From contig JAFGCT010000038.1 in NCBI GenBank assembly GCA_016932505.1, forward strand, positions 1 through 40,619: a stretch of DNA of 40,619 nt. The letters run 5' to 3'. Every line of letters starts with the position of its first letter. Positions within the stretch are counted from its first letter, which is position 1. This DNA comes from Candidatus Peregrinibacteria bacterium (GTDB lineage: Bacteria > Patescibacteriota > Gracilibacteria > UM-FILTER-43-11). Below the pieces are notes generated by a model that was given only the letters and a program-made list of their open reading frames with translations, was not told the DNA's origin and made no database searches. This document shows, one piece after another, positions 10,201-17,777 of the stretch. The position numbers were made by a program, and so were the translations under genes.

Positions 10201-12408
10201 ACCCCTAATCCTTTCTATTTCCCTAAGCACTTTAAGTGCTACAAGTAACCTATAATCATCCTTTGCTTTATTATCAAGAAAAGAAAATCTTTCTTTAGCA
10301 GTTTCTTTTTTAGACGGTATTGCATTTTCACCAAGGGCTTTCAATAAATCATTATAATCCTGTTGTTTATATTTTTTTGCGAAGAATTTTAGAGTGGAAT
10401 CTTTAAATTGGCTAGCATCAACTGTGCCACCAGACGCCCCTCTTCTTATCAGCATTCTGTCTTTCCAATATGATTCTATATCACTGTCTTTGACGTTATT
10501 TAATGAATCAGCTACCTCCTTTAATTTATCTCTTTTTTGCTCTTTTGCTTCAAATGCGGTTAACTGCCCTACAAGTGCTTTAAGGTTATCATCCGTCCAT
10601 TCAGGAAATCTATTTTTTCTATCTTTAATATCACTTAATGCACTAATTTCAGATACTACTCTTTCGTATTCAGTAGCATCTGATGTCCTTAAGGCTTTAA
10701 TTTCATCAAACTTTTTTGTAATAGCATCTTTACTTACACCTTTTGGAAGAACTTTTATCGGTTCACCAACTCCGCTTAGTACCTCTTTTAAGTCATCAAC
10801 TGTTAAATCTTTTAAATTATCGGGTCCACTATCGGCAACTTTTCCATCACTAATCCACTGTCTTAATAGTGAAACATAACCTGTATAATTCGAACTTGTT
10901 TTATCAATAGCCTTAAGCGTTTTAACAATTCTTGCAACTTTATCCCTTCTTAGTTCTTCAGGAGTTTTAGAAGGAGCTTTTGGTGCGGGGGTTGTTGTCG
11001 TTAGCGACTCATCAAGCTCGGTCATAAGCGCTATTAAATCATTTCTGGACCATCCTTTATAATCACCAGTTATTGGTTGTTTGCTTGGAATATCTTCCGC
11101 AATCCATTCTTTTAATGTCGTAATTTCTTTTGTATAAAGTGTTTTAAATTTTCCTTTTTTTAGTTTCAATTCGGCAATTTTGTTTGCAAAATTACCAGGC
11201 CTTACATCTGTTGCTTCTACTGGCTGTGGTACAGAAGATGGTGATGATGCCGGAGAAGCTGAACTTGTTCGAGTAGGCCTTTTAGGAGGTCTTGGCGAAG
11301 GTTTGCTGGAAAGCCTTTCAGCTTCTTTAGCTAGTTCTTCTAAGTCGCTATCAACTTTTGCCATATCAAGTTTTCCTTTCTTTTTTTGTGGCTCACTAGG
11401 TTTAACTGGCTCACCAGTTGTTTTATCAATAGCCTCACGTATTATGCCGGTTATTTTTTTAAGTCTTTCTTTGATTTCATCTAAACTTGCGCCTTCAATA
11501 ACTTTTGTAAGCGCACTAAGAATCGCACCTTCATTTCTTTGTCCCTTTAAGAGATTAGTAATACCTTCTTTTCCTGCAATCTCTCTAATATTTTTTTTCT
11601 GCTCAGTTTCTAGTCCATTAAATTCAGTTAAAATTGTCTGAAGATCCGAAAATTCACTTAGTTCTTTTGTAAGTTTGATTGCACTTTCTACCGTAGTCTT
11701 TGCCTTAGGAGGTTCCTCAACAGTTTCAGCGGTATCTTTTGGTGGTTCTGATTTTAATTTTGCATGTTCTTTAATAGCAGAAATAAGAGATTCCTTAAGT
11801 TCAGGTATCGAAATTCTATTCTCTATCATCCAGTTTGCCATTAAACCATAATCCGTCATATCGCTACCAAATACTGAATCTCTAGCTGCGACAATATCTT
11901 GCTTTTTAACTTTCCAGACTCCACCTGTTTCATTACTAAGAATACTTGCTACATCTGAATGTCTGCCACCAACAAAAGCTTTTATTACAGGGTCTTTCTT
12001 TAATCCTTTTGCAATTGAAGAAGCCGTTTTGTATTCATCTTGTTCAAATATTGCTTCTGTTAAATCAATTCCAACTGACATTTTTAATCCTTCCAATTGT
12101 TCTCTGATATGATTTAACAATGCTCTACCTTCGTTAGTATCGGCAATTTCGGTCGAAGCAAAACTTTTTATATCTAACAAACTCTGAACATCACCCCTAG
12201 CTATTTTAATTTGACCTTGTGCAATTTCTCCAAACAAATCTGCACCATTATCCATCTCAGTCATTAGCTCGTTTATAGCAGCTTGCATATTATATTTTGA
12301 GGTAGCCCCAAGCCCTTTATGAACAATTGCAAGAGCATCCTGAACTTTCTTCTGTCTCAATTCCAATTCAGCAATATCTACTGTGTTTTCAGTCGTTGCA
12401 GTTGGCAT
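7288..12408 (-). CDS. Giant 1706-residue modular membrane protein of unknown function
   Basis: Family not recognised. Visible architecture: charged helical N-terminus (1-215); Pro/Ser-rich linker (about 330-400); then four diverged modules of about 60 residues at roughly 408-465, 492-550, 560-618 and 628-690, sharing a Lys-rich helix, an aromatic with L..W/I, and a closing dL..L segment. A second Pro-rich linker lies near 815-850, and a Gly/Ser/Pro linker with GSPS repeats at about 1075-1093. The C-terminal 190 residues are Ala/Gly-rich hydrophobic helices (for example GALGSIGVGALAISGLA and GLLGFPLLVPATW) followed by a Met/Pro-rich tail, NMGGAMPAGMPA. There is no N-terminal signal. This suggests a large cytoplasmic, multidomain region tethered by C-terminal membrane helices. 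A perfect-spaced promoter lies about 36 bases upstream of the ATG, with no Shine-Dalgarno. Confidence 0.9.
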   Translation of the reverse strand: MPTATTENTVDIAELELRQKKVQDALAIVHKGLGATSKYNMQAAINELMTEMDNGADLFGEIAQGQIKIARGDVQSLLDIKSFASTEIADTNEGRALLNHIREQLEGLKMSVGIDLTEAIFEQDEYKTASSIAKGLKKDPVIKAFVGGRHSDVASILSNETGGVWKVKKQDIVAARDSVFGSDMTDYGLMANWMIENRISIPELKESLISAIKEHAKLKSEPPKDTAETVEEPPKAKTTVESAIKLTKELSEFSDLQTILTEFNGLETEQKKNIREIAGKEGITNLLKGQRNEGAILSALTKVIEGASLDEIKERLKKITGIIREAIDKTTGEPVKPSEPQKKKGKLDMAKVDSDLEELAKEAERLSSKPSPRPPKRPTRTSSASPASSPSSVPQPVEATDVRPGNFANKIAELKLKKGKFKTLYTKEITTLKEWIAEDIPSKQPITGDYKGWSRNDLIALMTELDESLTTTTPAPKAPSKTPEELRRDKVARIVKTLKAIDKTSSNYTGYVSLLRQWISDGKVADSGPDNLKDLTVDDLKEVLSGVGEPIKVLPKGVSKDAITKKFDEIKALRTSDATEYERVVSEISALSDIKDRKNRFPEWTDDNLKALVGQLTAFEAKEQKRDKLKEVADSLNNVKDSDIESYWKDRMLIRRGASGGTVDASQFKDSTLKFFAKKYKQQDYNDLLKALGENAIPSKKETAKERFSFLDNKAKDDYRLLVALKVLREIERIRGKSLAEIKIELGLLNDEAERLKNWFDANLPTSMYDYVSNSEEGTTMAEIISKIKYKYDSLAGETGLDKTLKRIFRVPFPPRPKPAPPVPSSSPVGPSPLDAGATKTPETSKELPSNIQPDNLRNLVEKIIGDDAEKRAKFIVLWEIYEGEKEIDDEGDNNKISNIISRAVNRAQDEVQFEADAFMTENKIKQILSIDISTAHDTIAEIADLPENMAKFETFLIQIAYVDKDLQEKIRKIFKIIRLDPNDIIDETDRFQFSEFQTELDTLLSTDLANIFDVTAENDDDLIEKITKLGRSGRKDKMQKLKKYIDDTFTDDFETFGDLISEDTDGGPPLSGGGPSGSPSGSPSGSPSGSPSGGPKVSTVSKMSTSPEISRGGINTMMRKVLRQKDAFHKHDPASLAIIELVTGNDTLRKYGIAELTNFLLKPKTLSGLAVRDDLSGLKEGELRTQLAQKISEAQSAEGHDKIAILSDRNDLELAIAFLVNKDTLTKMITAKDGEIDNLKDELTIAKGLLRPTSKVEDSVIQARLANFRILKSQLDLLTDNRKRFQSIMDLKDGTMEYGSTSQVLSMIQVFIAEKEDSKMSMADISEKTDMLIQKQRKAALGVPKRIGSGALNALYWISSAGTLLKPRLTTMLQSVGKDPKFGKIKPEDWANLAKAHNNQGAVETWFENLDGGMNEQNMKKILPRIVAYMEQALQDGNMRYLRPDSAWRAGNLIRHMKAIQRKYIEDKVNATFMGKENAKNVDKMSAYFAELNQATIDKGEISKSILRWKAAKSLGISGAVATTGALGSIGVGALAISGLATKLGVLGGGAALTSGLASLNIKDEKTKQAFRSAAIRGATTTGLAVGAAMLNPLLLPAALAGVFSPEVAKYLSTKEGWKNTGRAALKTVSTTFKTSWWTTKLAAKTGVVCGLLGFPLLVPATWRWLGGSIPNWIKKPVSSIANKIQMPKMEMPNMGGAMPAGMPA
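9130..9183. repeat. In-frame 12-bp tandem repeat encoding GSPS
   Basis: Four perfect copies of ACTCGGACTACC (9130-9177) plus a half copy lie within the 1706-residue gene and encode an iterated Gly-Ser-Pro-Ser linker. The unit is a multiple of three, so copy-number changes lengthen or shorten the linker without a frameshift. Confidence 0.95.
9188..9204. repeat. CCGCTWAGCGG mini-hairpin inside a gene
   Basis: CCCCCGC-TAA-GCGGGGG is a perfect 7-bp stem with a 3-base loop. It sits in frame in the linker of the 1706-residue protein, encoding PPLSGG, next to the 12-bp repeats. Intergenic relatives occur at 34071-34087, 34192-34202 and 38018-38034. Confidence 0.85.
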
Positions 12409-12450
12409 TAATAATCTTTTATTTGTTTTTTTGTTTCAAATTATCTAATT

Positions 12451-12479
12451 ATTATACCAAAAATTGGCTTAAAAATCAA
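12451..12479 (-). promoter_or_regulatory. Promoter of the 1706-residue gene
   Basis: On the minus strand TTGATT (12474-12479), 17 bases, then TATAAT (12451-12456) preceded by TGG, an extended -10. The start is predicted near 12444. Confidence 0.75.
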
Positions 12480-12533
12480 GGGATAATAAGGCGAAATAGC
12501 GGGTTAATCGAAAATAAATATTTATTATCAAAA

Positions 12534-12568
12534 ACCGTAGAGATGTTACAATGCAACGTCTCTACGGT
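12534..12568. repeat. GTAGAGACGTT-type palindromic repeat
   Basis: ACCGTAGAGA and TCTCTACGGT form a 10-bp stem that continues with GTT/AAC around a short loop. From memory the GTAGAGACGTTGCA...CGTCTCTAC motif is a dispersed palindrome found in many unrelated environmental bacteria. Here it lies 22 bases beyond the stop of the aminopeptidase gene and could act in its mRNA 3' end, but it lacks a long U-run. Confidence 0.7.
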
Positions 12569-12589
12569 AATATTATTAATTCACATTCT

Positions 12590-14086
12590 CTATTTAGTAA
12601 GCAAATCACTCAATAATCCAACGCCAACGCCGGAGGAAAAGCCTTTTTTCCTCCATGATTTTCCAGCCTCTTTCATATCAATTGAACCTGCGATATCAAA
12701 ATGGCAAAACTTCGCTGTATATTCCCCATCTTTGTCTTTAGGCAGGAATCTTGCAAGGAATAAGCCAGCTTTAATCCAACCTGCATCCCTATCTTTTTCG
12801 CCTAAATTTGCAATATCTGCATGAGGTGAATTATTGTCATCATACTCCATGTCCCAAGGTGCAGCGTGTATAAAATCACCGCTTATATCTGCCGAATTAT
12901 AAACATCAACTTTTAATCCTTCATCGTTACATACAACACCTGTATAAGTTTCTCCAAGTGCAATAATACAACTACCGGTTAATGTTGCGATTGTCATGAA
13001 TTTATCTACATTCTTAAAATTATTTTTCACATAACACATGGCATCAGCAAGAGCTAAACGACCTTCTGCATCGGTATTAATAATCTCAACAGTTTGACCG
13101 TCACCCGCAGTCCAAACATCATCTGCGCGCATCGCTTTATTACCCATCATATTTTCTGCAAGAGGTAGCAAAAAATAAGTAGTTTCTTTTAAGTTTCTTT
13201 TGTTTTTTATAATATCCACAATCGCACCTAAAACAGAAGCGCTACCAGCCATATCCTCTTTCATATATTTCATATAAACTCCTTTCCCCTGAAGTCCACC
13301 TGAGTCATAACAAAGCCCCTTTCCTACCATCGCAGTTGCATTTTTTGTCTTACCATTTTTTGGATGCAGAGTAAGAATTAGAAGCTGGGATTCATGTTCG
13401 CTTCCTTCGGATACAGCATTCAAAAGTTCATATTTTTTAAGTTGTTTTCCAGTTAAATGCTGACAAGGAACTTTTAGTTGTTTTGCATAAGCCTTAATAA
13501 CTGAGGCATACATCTCTGTACTAAGGATGTTCGGAGCAAGTGCACCAAGTACTCTCATTACATTTTTTCCTTCCGCCATAATTTCACCCTCCTTAATCAT
13601 TTTTTCTGCCTGAGCTTTTTTTGCTTTGAAAGATTTATCTATCAAAATCACTTCTGGCGCACTTTCTTTTGTTGGTGATGTTTTTAATATTGAAGGTGAA
13701 AGAGCAGCAGTATGTATTCCTAAAACCGCAAGTGTTACCCAATCCGCAGGGCACATAATAGCGATTTGTTTAGGTTTCCCGGCAGTTGCCCCCAAATAGA
13801 TTTTTCCAAATAGTCTGCGAATTTCTCTTGCGGTCATCTTTTCATCTTTACCTACACCTTGCACCCATAAAATCTGCTTACCATTAAATACTTCTTTTAA
13901 TTCACCTTTTTTGCCTGAAATTTTTTCTTTTTTTAGGCATGCAAACTCTTTCTCCAATCCCTTTTCTTTACCCTGAAAAGCTAAAACATTTACTTTGTTA
14001 TACTTTGAACTAACTGAATCAACGCTTATTTTAGGGAGATTCTGGTTTTTCGGGTCAAGTAATTTCAGAATTTGCTGTACAGTCAT
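12590..14086 (-). CDS. pepA: Leucyl aminopeptidase, M17 family
   Basis: A dinuclear metal cytosolic aminopeptidase that releases N-terminal residues from peptides. The 498-residue length is normal for the family. The C-terminal catalytic half carries the M17 signature NTDAEGRLALAD at about residue 336, with metal-binding Asp and Glu, and the upstream GKGLCYDSGG and EDMAGSASV segments with the catalytic Lys and further metal ligands. The N-terminal half is the variable domain. The ATG at 14086 has no Shine-Dalgarno. It diverges from the CCA-adding enzyme gene across a 168-bp gap centred on a 48-bp perfect palindrome. Peptide salvage suits a small-genome organism that probably depends on others for amino acids, though that is inference. 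Whether it is a generic PepA or a specialised paralogue cannot be told here. Confidence 0.93.
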   Translation of the reverse strand: MTVQQILKLLDPKNQNLPKISVDSVSSKYNKVNVLAFQGKEKGLEKEFACLKKEKISGKKGELKEVFNGKQILWVQGVGKDEKMTAREIRRLFGKIYLGATAGKPKQIAIMCPADWVTLAVLGIHTAALSPSILKTSPTKESAPEVILIDKSFKAKKAQAEKMIKEGEIMAEGKNVMRVLGALAPNILSTEMYASVIKAYAKQLKVPCQHLTGKQLKKYELLNAVSEGSEHESQLLILTLHPKNGKTKNATAMVGKGLCYDSGGLQGKGVYMKYMKEDMAGSASVLGAIVDIIKNKRNLKETTYFLLPLAENMMGNKAMRADDVWTAGDGQTVEIINTDAEGRLALADAMCYVKNNFKNVDKFMTIATLTGSCIIALGETYTGVVCNDEGLKVDVYNSADISGDFIHAAPWDMEYDDNNSPHADIANLGEKDRDAGWIKAGLFLARFLPKDKDGEYTAKFCHFDIAGSIDMKEAGKSWRKKGFSSGVGVGLLSDLLTK

Positions 14087-14174
14087 ATTTGTTTTTGGTT
14101 AGTTAATATCAGATAAAAGATAGCAAATAACCAACGTTTCTATCAAGTTGGAATTTGGCGGAGTGATAATCAAT

Positions 14175-14222
14175 ACATAAAACCGAAGGCGCGGAAACGT
14201 TTCCGCGCCTTCGGTTTTATGT
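14175..14222. promoter_or_regulatory. Perfect 48-bp palindrome between divergent genes
   Basis: Two 24-base arms meet with no spacer at AAACGTTT. The G+C-rich core (CCGAAGGCGCGGAAAC and its complement) is flanked by AAAA and TTTT, the look of a bidirectional intrinsic terminator, yet it lies upstream of both genes. Possible -10 elements abut it on each side (GATAAAAT at 14223-14230 for cca), so their -35 regions would fall inside it. An operator or transcription insulator are both possible. Confidence 0.7.
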
Positions 14223-14254
14223 GATAAAATGATGTCAATTCACAAAACAAAAAA

Positions 14255-15595
14255 ATGGAAAAGACCGCAATTAAAATCGTCAAAGTATTTCAAGAAGCCG
14301 GATTCGAGGCTTATTTTGCTGGTGGCTCTGTGCGAGATTTATTAATGGGAAATGAGCCGAAAGATTATGATATAGCGACGAGTGCAAAGCCTGATGAAAT
14401 TGAAAAAGTAATTGATGCAATTCACTTAGAATCAAAAACCATTCCTATCGGAAAGGAATTTGGAGTTATTTTGGGTATAGTAAACGGTCATCCTTTTGAA
14501 ATCGCAACATTCAGATCAGATAGTTCATATAGCGATGGCAGACGCCCGGATGCAATTCTTTTTACATCAGCGAAAGAAGATTCTTATCGTCGTGATTTTA
14601 CTATCAATGGCATGTTTTACGACCCTGTTAAGAAAAAAGTAATCGATTTTGTAAAAGGACAAGATGATATTGAAAACAAAAAAATACGTTTTATTGGCGA
14701 GGCGCATGAAAGGATAAAAGAAGACCATTTGCGAATCTTGCGCGCAGTTCGTTTTAAAAATAAATTCGGATTTGAATATGGAACACGTACAAAAAATGCA
14801 CTTGAAGAACTTCATCATTTGGTAAGTGATGTCTCAAAAGAAAGAATTCAGGATGAACTTACAAGTATACTGCTTCATCCAACTCGTGCACATGCCATGC
14901 GGGAACTTGATAAATTCGGAACTCTGGAAATTTTGATTCCAGAACTTGCAAACTGCAAAAATATTGATCAGCCTACGGAATTTCATCAGGAAGGAGGTGT
15001 TTTAACTCACATATTTAAATCCCTCCATGACATGCCAAATGAGTGGGCAACAAAAGAGCTTGTATGGGCTGTTCTATTGCATGACATAGGAAAACCAGCA
15101 ACTTTTGAAGAGCGACCTGATAGAATTCACTTTGATGGTCACGCACAACTTTCCGCTAAAATGGCGGATAACATCCTTCGTCGTTTTAAATTTTCACGCA
15201 AAGAAATCGGTAAAATCACTTGGCTAATCGACCACCATATGACAGTCGGTTTTATACCGGAAATGCGTCGTGCACATCAGGTAGGCCTTTTTCTCCATCC
15301 ATTTTTCGAAGATTTAATGAAACTACATTATTGCGATGAACACGGAACTTATCCCATTGACCTCTCACTCTACGAAACAATAATGAAACTCTATAATGAG
15401 TTTAAAGACGAAAAATTACTCGAAGATCATTTTAAGCCATTGCTAACAGGGGATGATTTAATAAAAGAATTTAAGCTTGAGCAGGGTCCGAAAATTCAAC
15501 AAATCCTAAATATCATCCGCGAAGAAAAAATCGAAGGCACTGTAAAAACAAAAGCAGATGAAAAGAAGTTGGTAAAGGAATTGCTTAATAAATAG
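14255..15595 (+). CDS. cca: CCA-adding tRNA nucleotidyltransferase with HD domain
   Basis: Adds or repairs the 3' CCA of tRNA. The class II nucleotidyltransferase core is clear: GGSVRDLL at residues 23-30 and the metal-binding DYDI at 37-40. The RRDFTINGMFY and RILRAVRF segments of the core and neck follow. An HD phosphohydrolase domain with HDIGK near residue 275 and a later DHHM follows, a layout seen in many bacterial CCA enzymes. The 446-residue length is normal. The ATG at 14255 lies 32 bases after the palindrome and has an A-rich leader with no Shine-Dalgarno. Its last 11 bases overlap the 3' end of the convergent 77-residue gene. A pure poly(A) polymerase is a less likely alternative. 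Confidence 0.95.
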   Translation: MEKTAIKIVKVFQEAGFEAYFAGGSVRDLLMGNEPKDYDIATSAKPDEIEKVIDAIHLESKTIPIGKEFGVILGIVNGHPFEIATFRSDSSYSDGRRPDAILFTSAKEDSYRRDFTINGMFYDPVKKKVIDFVKGQDDIENKKIRFIGEAHERIKEDHLRILRAVRFKNKFGFEYGTRTKNALEELHHLVSDVSKERIQDELTSILLHPTRAHAMRELDKFGTLEILIPELANCKNIDQPTEFHQEGGVLTHIFKSLHDMPNEWATKELVWAVLLHDIGKPATFEERPDRIHFDGHAQLSAKMADNILRRFKFSRKEIGKITWLIDHHMTVGFIPEMRRAHQVGLFLHPFFEDLMKLHYCDEHGTYPIDLSLYETIMKLYNEFKDEKLLEDHFKPLLTGDDLIKEFKLEQGPKIQQILNIIREEKIEGTVKTKADEKKLVKELLNK

Positions 15596-15818
15596 CGGCA
15601 TCCGGCAAATGTCTTCTCATATCAAAAAACATTTCCCTCTTTAAATTCTCTTGATGTCTGGATAGTCCCACCACACCTCTTTTAAGCATATCCCTAGTAC
15701 TTACAATTGTTTCTTCTTCATCAGTTATATCAGGTTTTTCGAATGACCTGTCTGTGTTGCGTCTTGCAGTTTTGGCTGTGTAGTCAATTCTTTGATTTAG
15801 GTGGGTAACATTATTCAT
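15585..15818 (-). CDS. Small hypothetical protein (77 residues)
   Basis: The protein starts MNNVTHLNQRID and is basic at the N-terminus, acidic in the middle (PDITDEEET) and Arg-rich near the end. No family is recognised and there is no membrane segment. A credible promoter lies just upstream (15830-15858), and the ORF ends by overlapping the end of cca by 11 bases in convergent orientation. The promoter and compact fit support a real gene, but there is no homology evidence. Confidence 0.6.
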   Translation of the reverse strand: MNNVTHLNQRIDYTAKTARRNTDRSFEKPDITDEEETIVSTRDMLKRGVVGLSRHQENLKREMFFDMRRHLPDAAIY

Positions 15819-15829
15819 ATTAAGAAGTT

Positions 15830-15858
15830 ATATTATTTCTTAATACAAAATTATGCAA
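15830..15858 (-). promoter_or_regulatory. Promoter for the 77-residue gene
   Basis: On the minus strand TTGCAT (15853-15858), 17 bases, TAATAT (15830-15835). The predicted start is a few bases upstream of the ATG at 15818, so the leader would be very short. Confidence 0.55.
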
Positions 15859-15917
15859 ATTAATTTTTTTTGCGTGTACAACACAATATTTTGCAAAAGT
15901 GGCATGTGTCTAGAATA

Positions 15918-15946
15918 TTGACAGATTAACATTTATAGGCTATAAA
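15918..15946 (+). promoter_or_regulatory. Promoter of the repeated-HTH protein gene
   Basis: TTGACA (15918-15923), 17 bases, TATAAA (15941-15946). The predicted start near 15953 leaves about 28 bases before the GTG start codon. Confidence 0.75.
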
Positions 15947-15980
15947 GAGTCCTTGTTTTAATATCTTATAAACTTTTTAA

Positions 15981-17705
15981 GTGAGAGAAAAAGTTGACCA
16001 TCGACCGGAAGAAAAGTTGAATTTATTTAGGCTGGGGGAGCCTGAGATTTTGAGTGAGCCTACAGATCATGTGGCGGTAGATAACAAATTCTTCATAGGT
16101 GCTACTTGTTACATGTCCAGAAAAAGGCTTTCCGCTATATTGCATCTTCATGAAGACACTGTAAAAAACCGAATTGAAATACATAATATTGAAGGAATCA
16201 CACCGGTTAATCGTAATCATCCATTCTATCCTTTTAAGCCCGTGGTAAAGGCATGCAGAGACATAAGAGAGAAAAAACCAAGACCGGTTGAAGGTTTTAC
16301 AGAAGATGAGGAAGGTGAAGAGATAGGTACGATAGGCGCCTATGCAGATAGATTAGAAGTTGATTACGACACCGTAAAAGAACGTCTATTAAAAGATCCG
16401 GCTGTAGTCTGGATTCAGGGCAAGTCAAATAAACTATGTACATTAGTAAGAAAGAAAGATGTTTATAGGTGTTGCGCAGATTATTTAGAGGGTCTGGATA
16501 GGGCTGATGCAAAAGGTTTTATTTATGCTGAAAATGGAGAGCGGTATGGAACATTAGCTGCATGGTGTAGGTGGTTTGAAGTTGATTACAAAACTCTAAC
16601 TTCTGAATTTGGTGAAAACATAAATAATGTTAAAACAAAAAAAGGACTAACCGATGGTGGCCCTGCTACTTTTTATGCAGAATCTGACATCAAAAAATAC
16701 TGCGCAAGAGTTATAGATAAAAGTAACAAGGTTAAGAAAGACGGATTTTTGTATGATAAAGATTATCCTGAATGGAGATATGGAAGTCAGCGAACATTGG
16801 CAGAAAGCGTTGGTGTAACTAGGCCAAGAATAAAAAGAGCATTTAGAAAAACAGTTTTTTTGCCAATCGCAGGAAAAAGCAAAAATTCCGAAGATTGTTT
16901 TCTTTATGCAGAGAAAATATTAATAGATTTAATTTCACAGGAAGATAGAAATGGCGTAATTCGAATATTTAATCAGGATTATTTGAGAATTGGACCATTA
17001 AGAAAGCTGTGTGATTTTGATAAAAATACATTGATGGAGGCTGTCGAGAGGTTAGATATTAAAGTAGTTAGAGCGAAACACCCCAATCACAACAGCTCAT
17101 ACAACTATTATCCAATAAAATTTATAAAAGCAATTGCTAACAATGAACGTATTAATACCATTGAAGACTGGAGTGATATTTTAAACCTACCGTTGAAAAT
17201 TGTAGACGATATAATAAAGAAAAATAAAGTAAAAGGAATCAAAACTAATAATGATAATAGCTTTGTTTATACCGAATCTGACATAGGTGATTATGGAATT
17301 GAAGTGGAAGGGGAAAATGGTATCAATACTCCATTCGCGACATGGGTTGAATTAGAAAATTTTGATTTTGAAACAATGATAAGCTGTCTCAAAAAGAGTA
17401 AGAATTTGTTTAATAAAAATCTCAGAGTTTCAGAAGAAAATTTGGGATTGTTGATAGCCAATTGGGAGGAGGAGCAAATTGCTTTAATGCGGAAATTATA
17501 TAAAACCTTTAAGCGTCGGACAATTAATGATAAATCAATAAATAATGGCAGACCTGTGATTGAAATTCCGCGTGAATATACAGGGATTTATAAATATATT
17601 GAAAGGTCGTTAGTAAATTTTAGAACTCCAAATAGCGAAGAATTAATCGTAATGACACCAGATGGATTAACATTTCTTGTGATTGAAGAAGGCAAATTAA
17701 TTTAA
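15981..17705 (+). CDS. Protein of repeated helix-turn-helix-like modules
   Basis: A 574-residue protein without a known full-length family that I recognise. It appears to be built from six or seven diverged modules of 60-80 residues starting near residues 33, 112, 186, 262, 330, 392 and 455. Each begins with a short strand (for example IGTIGAYADRL or YGTLAAWCRWF), then a helix-turn-helix-like stretch (EVDYDTVKERL, GVTRPRIKRAF, DFDKNTLMEAV), then a wing-like basic segment and often an aromatic-acidic end such as YAESDI or YTESDI. This is the pattern of a tandem array of winged-HTH or MerR/excisionase-like units, so DNA binding is likely; target and role are unknown. The GTG start at 15981 is 28 bases after the predicted transcription start. 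A hairpin terminator separates it from dnaE. Confidence 0.85.
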   Translation: MREKVDHRPEEKLNLFRLGEPEILSEPTDHVAVDNKFFIGATCYMSRKRLSAILHLHEDTVKNRIEIHNIEGITPVNRNHPFYPFKPVVKACRDIREKKPRPVEGFTEDEEGEEIGTIGAYADRLEVDYDTVKERLLKDPAVVWIQGKSNKLCTLVRKKDVYRCCADYLEGLDRADAKGFIYAENGERYGTLAAWCRWFEVDYKTLTSEFGENINNVKTKKGLTDGGPATFYAESDIKKYCARVIDKSNKVKKDGFLYDKDYPEWRYGSQRTLAESVGVTRPRIKRAFRKTVFLPIAGKSKNSEDCFLYAEKILIDLISQEDRNGVIRIFNQDYLRIGPLRKLCDFDKNTLMEAVERLDIKVVRAKHPNHNSSYNYYPIKFIKAIANNERINTIEDWSDILNLPLKIVDDIIKKNKVKGIKTNNDNSFVYTESDIGDYGIEVEGENGINTPFATWVELENFDFETMISCLKKSKNLFNKNLRVSEENLGLLIANWEEEQIALMRKLYKTFKRRTINDKSINNGRPVIEIPREYTGIYKYIERSLVNFRTPNSEELIVMTPDGLTFLVIEEGKLI

Positions 17706-17713
17706 ATGTATTC

Positions 17714-17743
17714 TTTTCAACATTCCTTTTGGTTGAAATTTTT
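17714..17743 (+). terminator. Intrinsic terminator after the HTH-array gene
   Basis: TTTCAAC (17715-17721) pairs with GTTGAAA (17732-17738) across a 10-base loop, followed by TTTTT. The stem is A+T-rich, so it may be leaky. Confidence 0.55.
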
Positions 17744-17777
17744 GATATTCTAAACTCTGCCTAATTACTACTTTTTG

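Noticed and set aside
8966-11641. Several plus-strand ORFs of 80-160 residues inside the 1706-residue gene
   Set aside because: They are reverse-frame shadows with Ser/Leu-rich low-quality sequence and no start signals.
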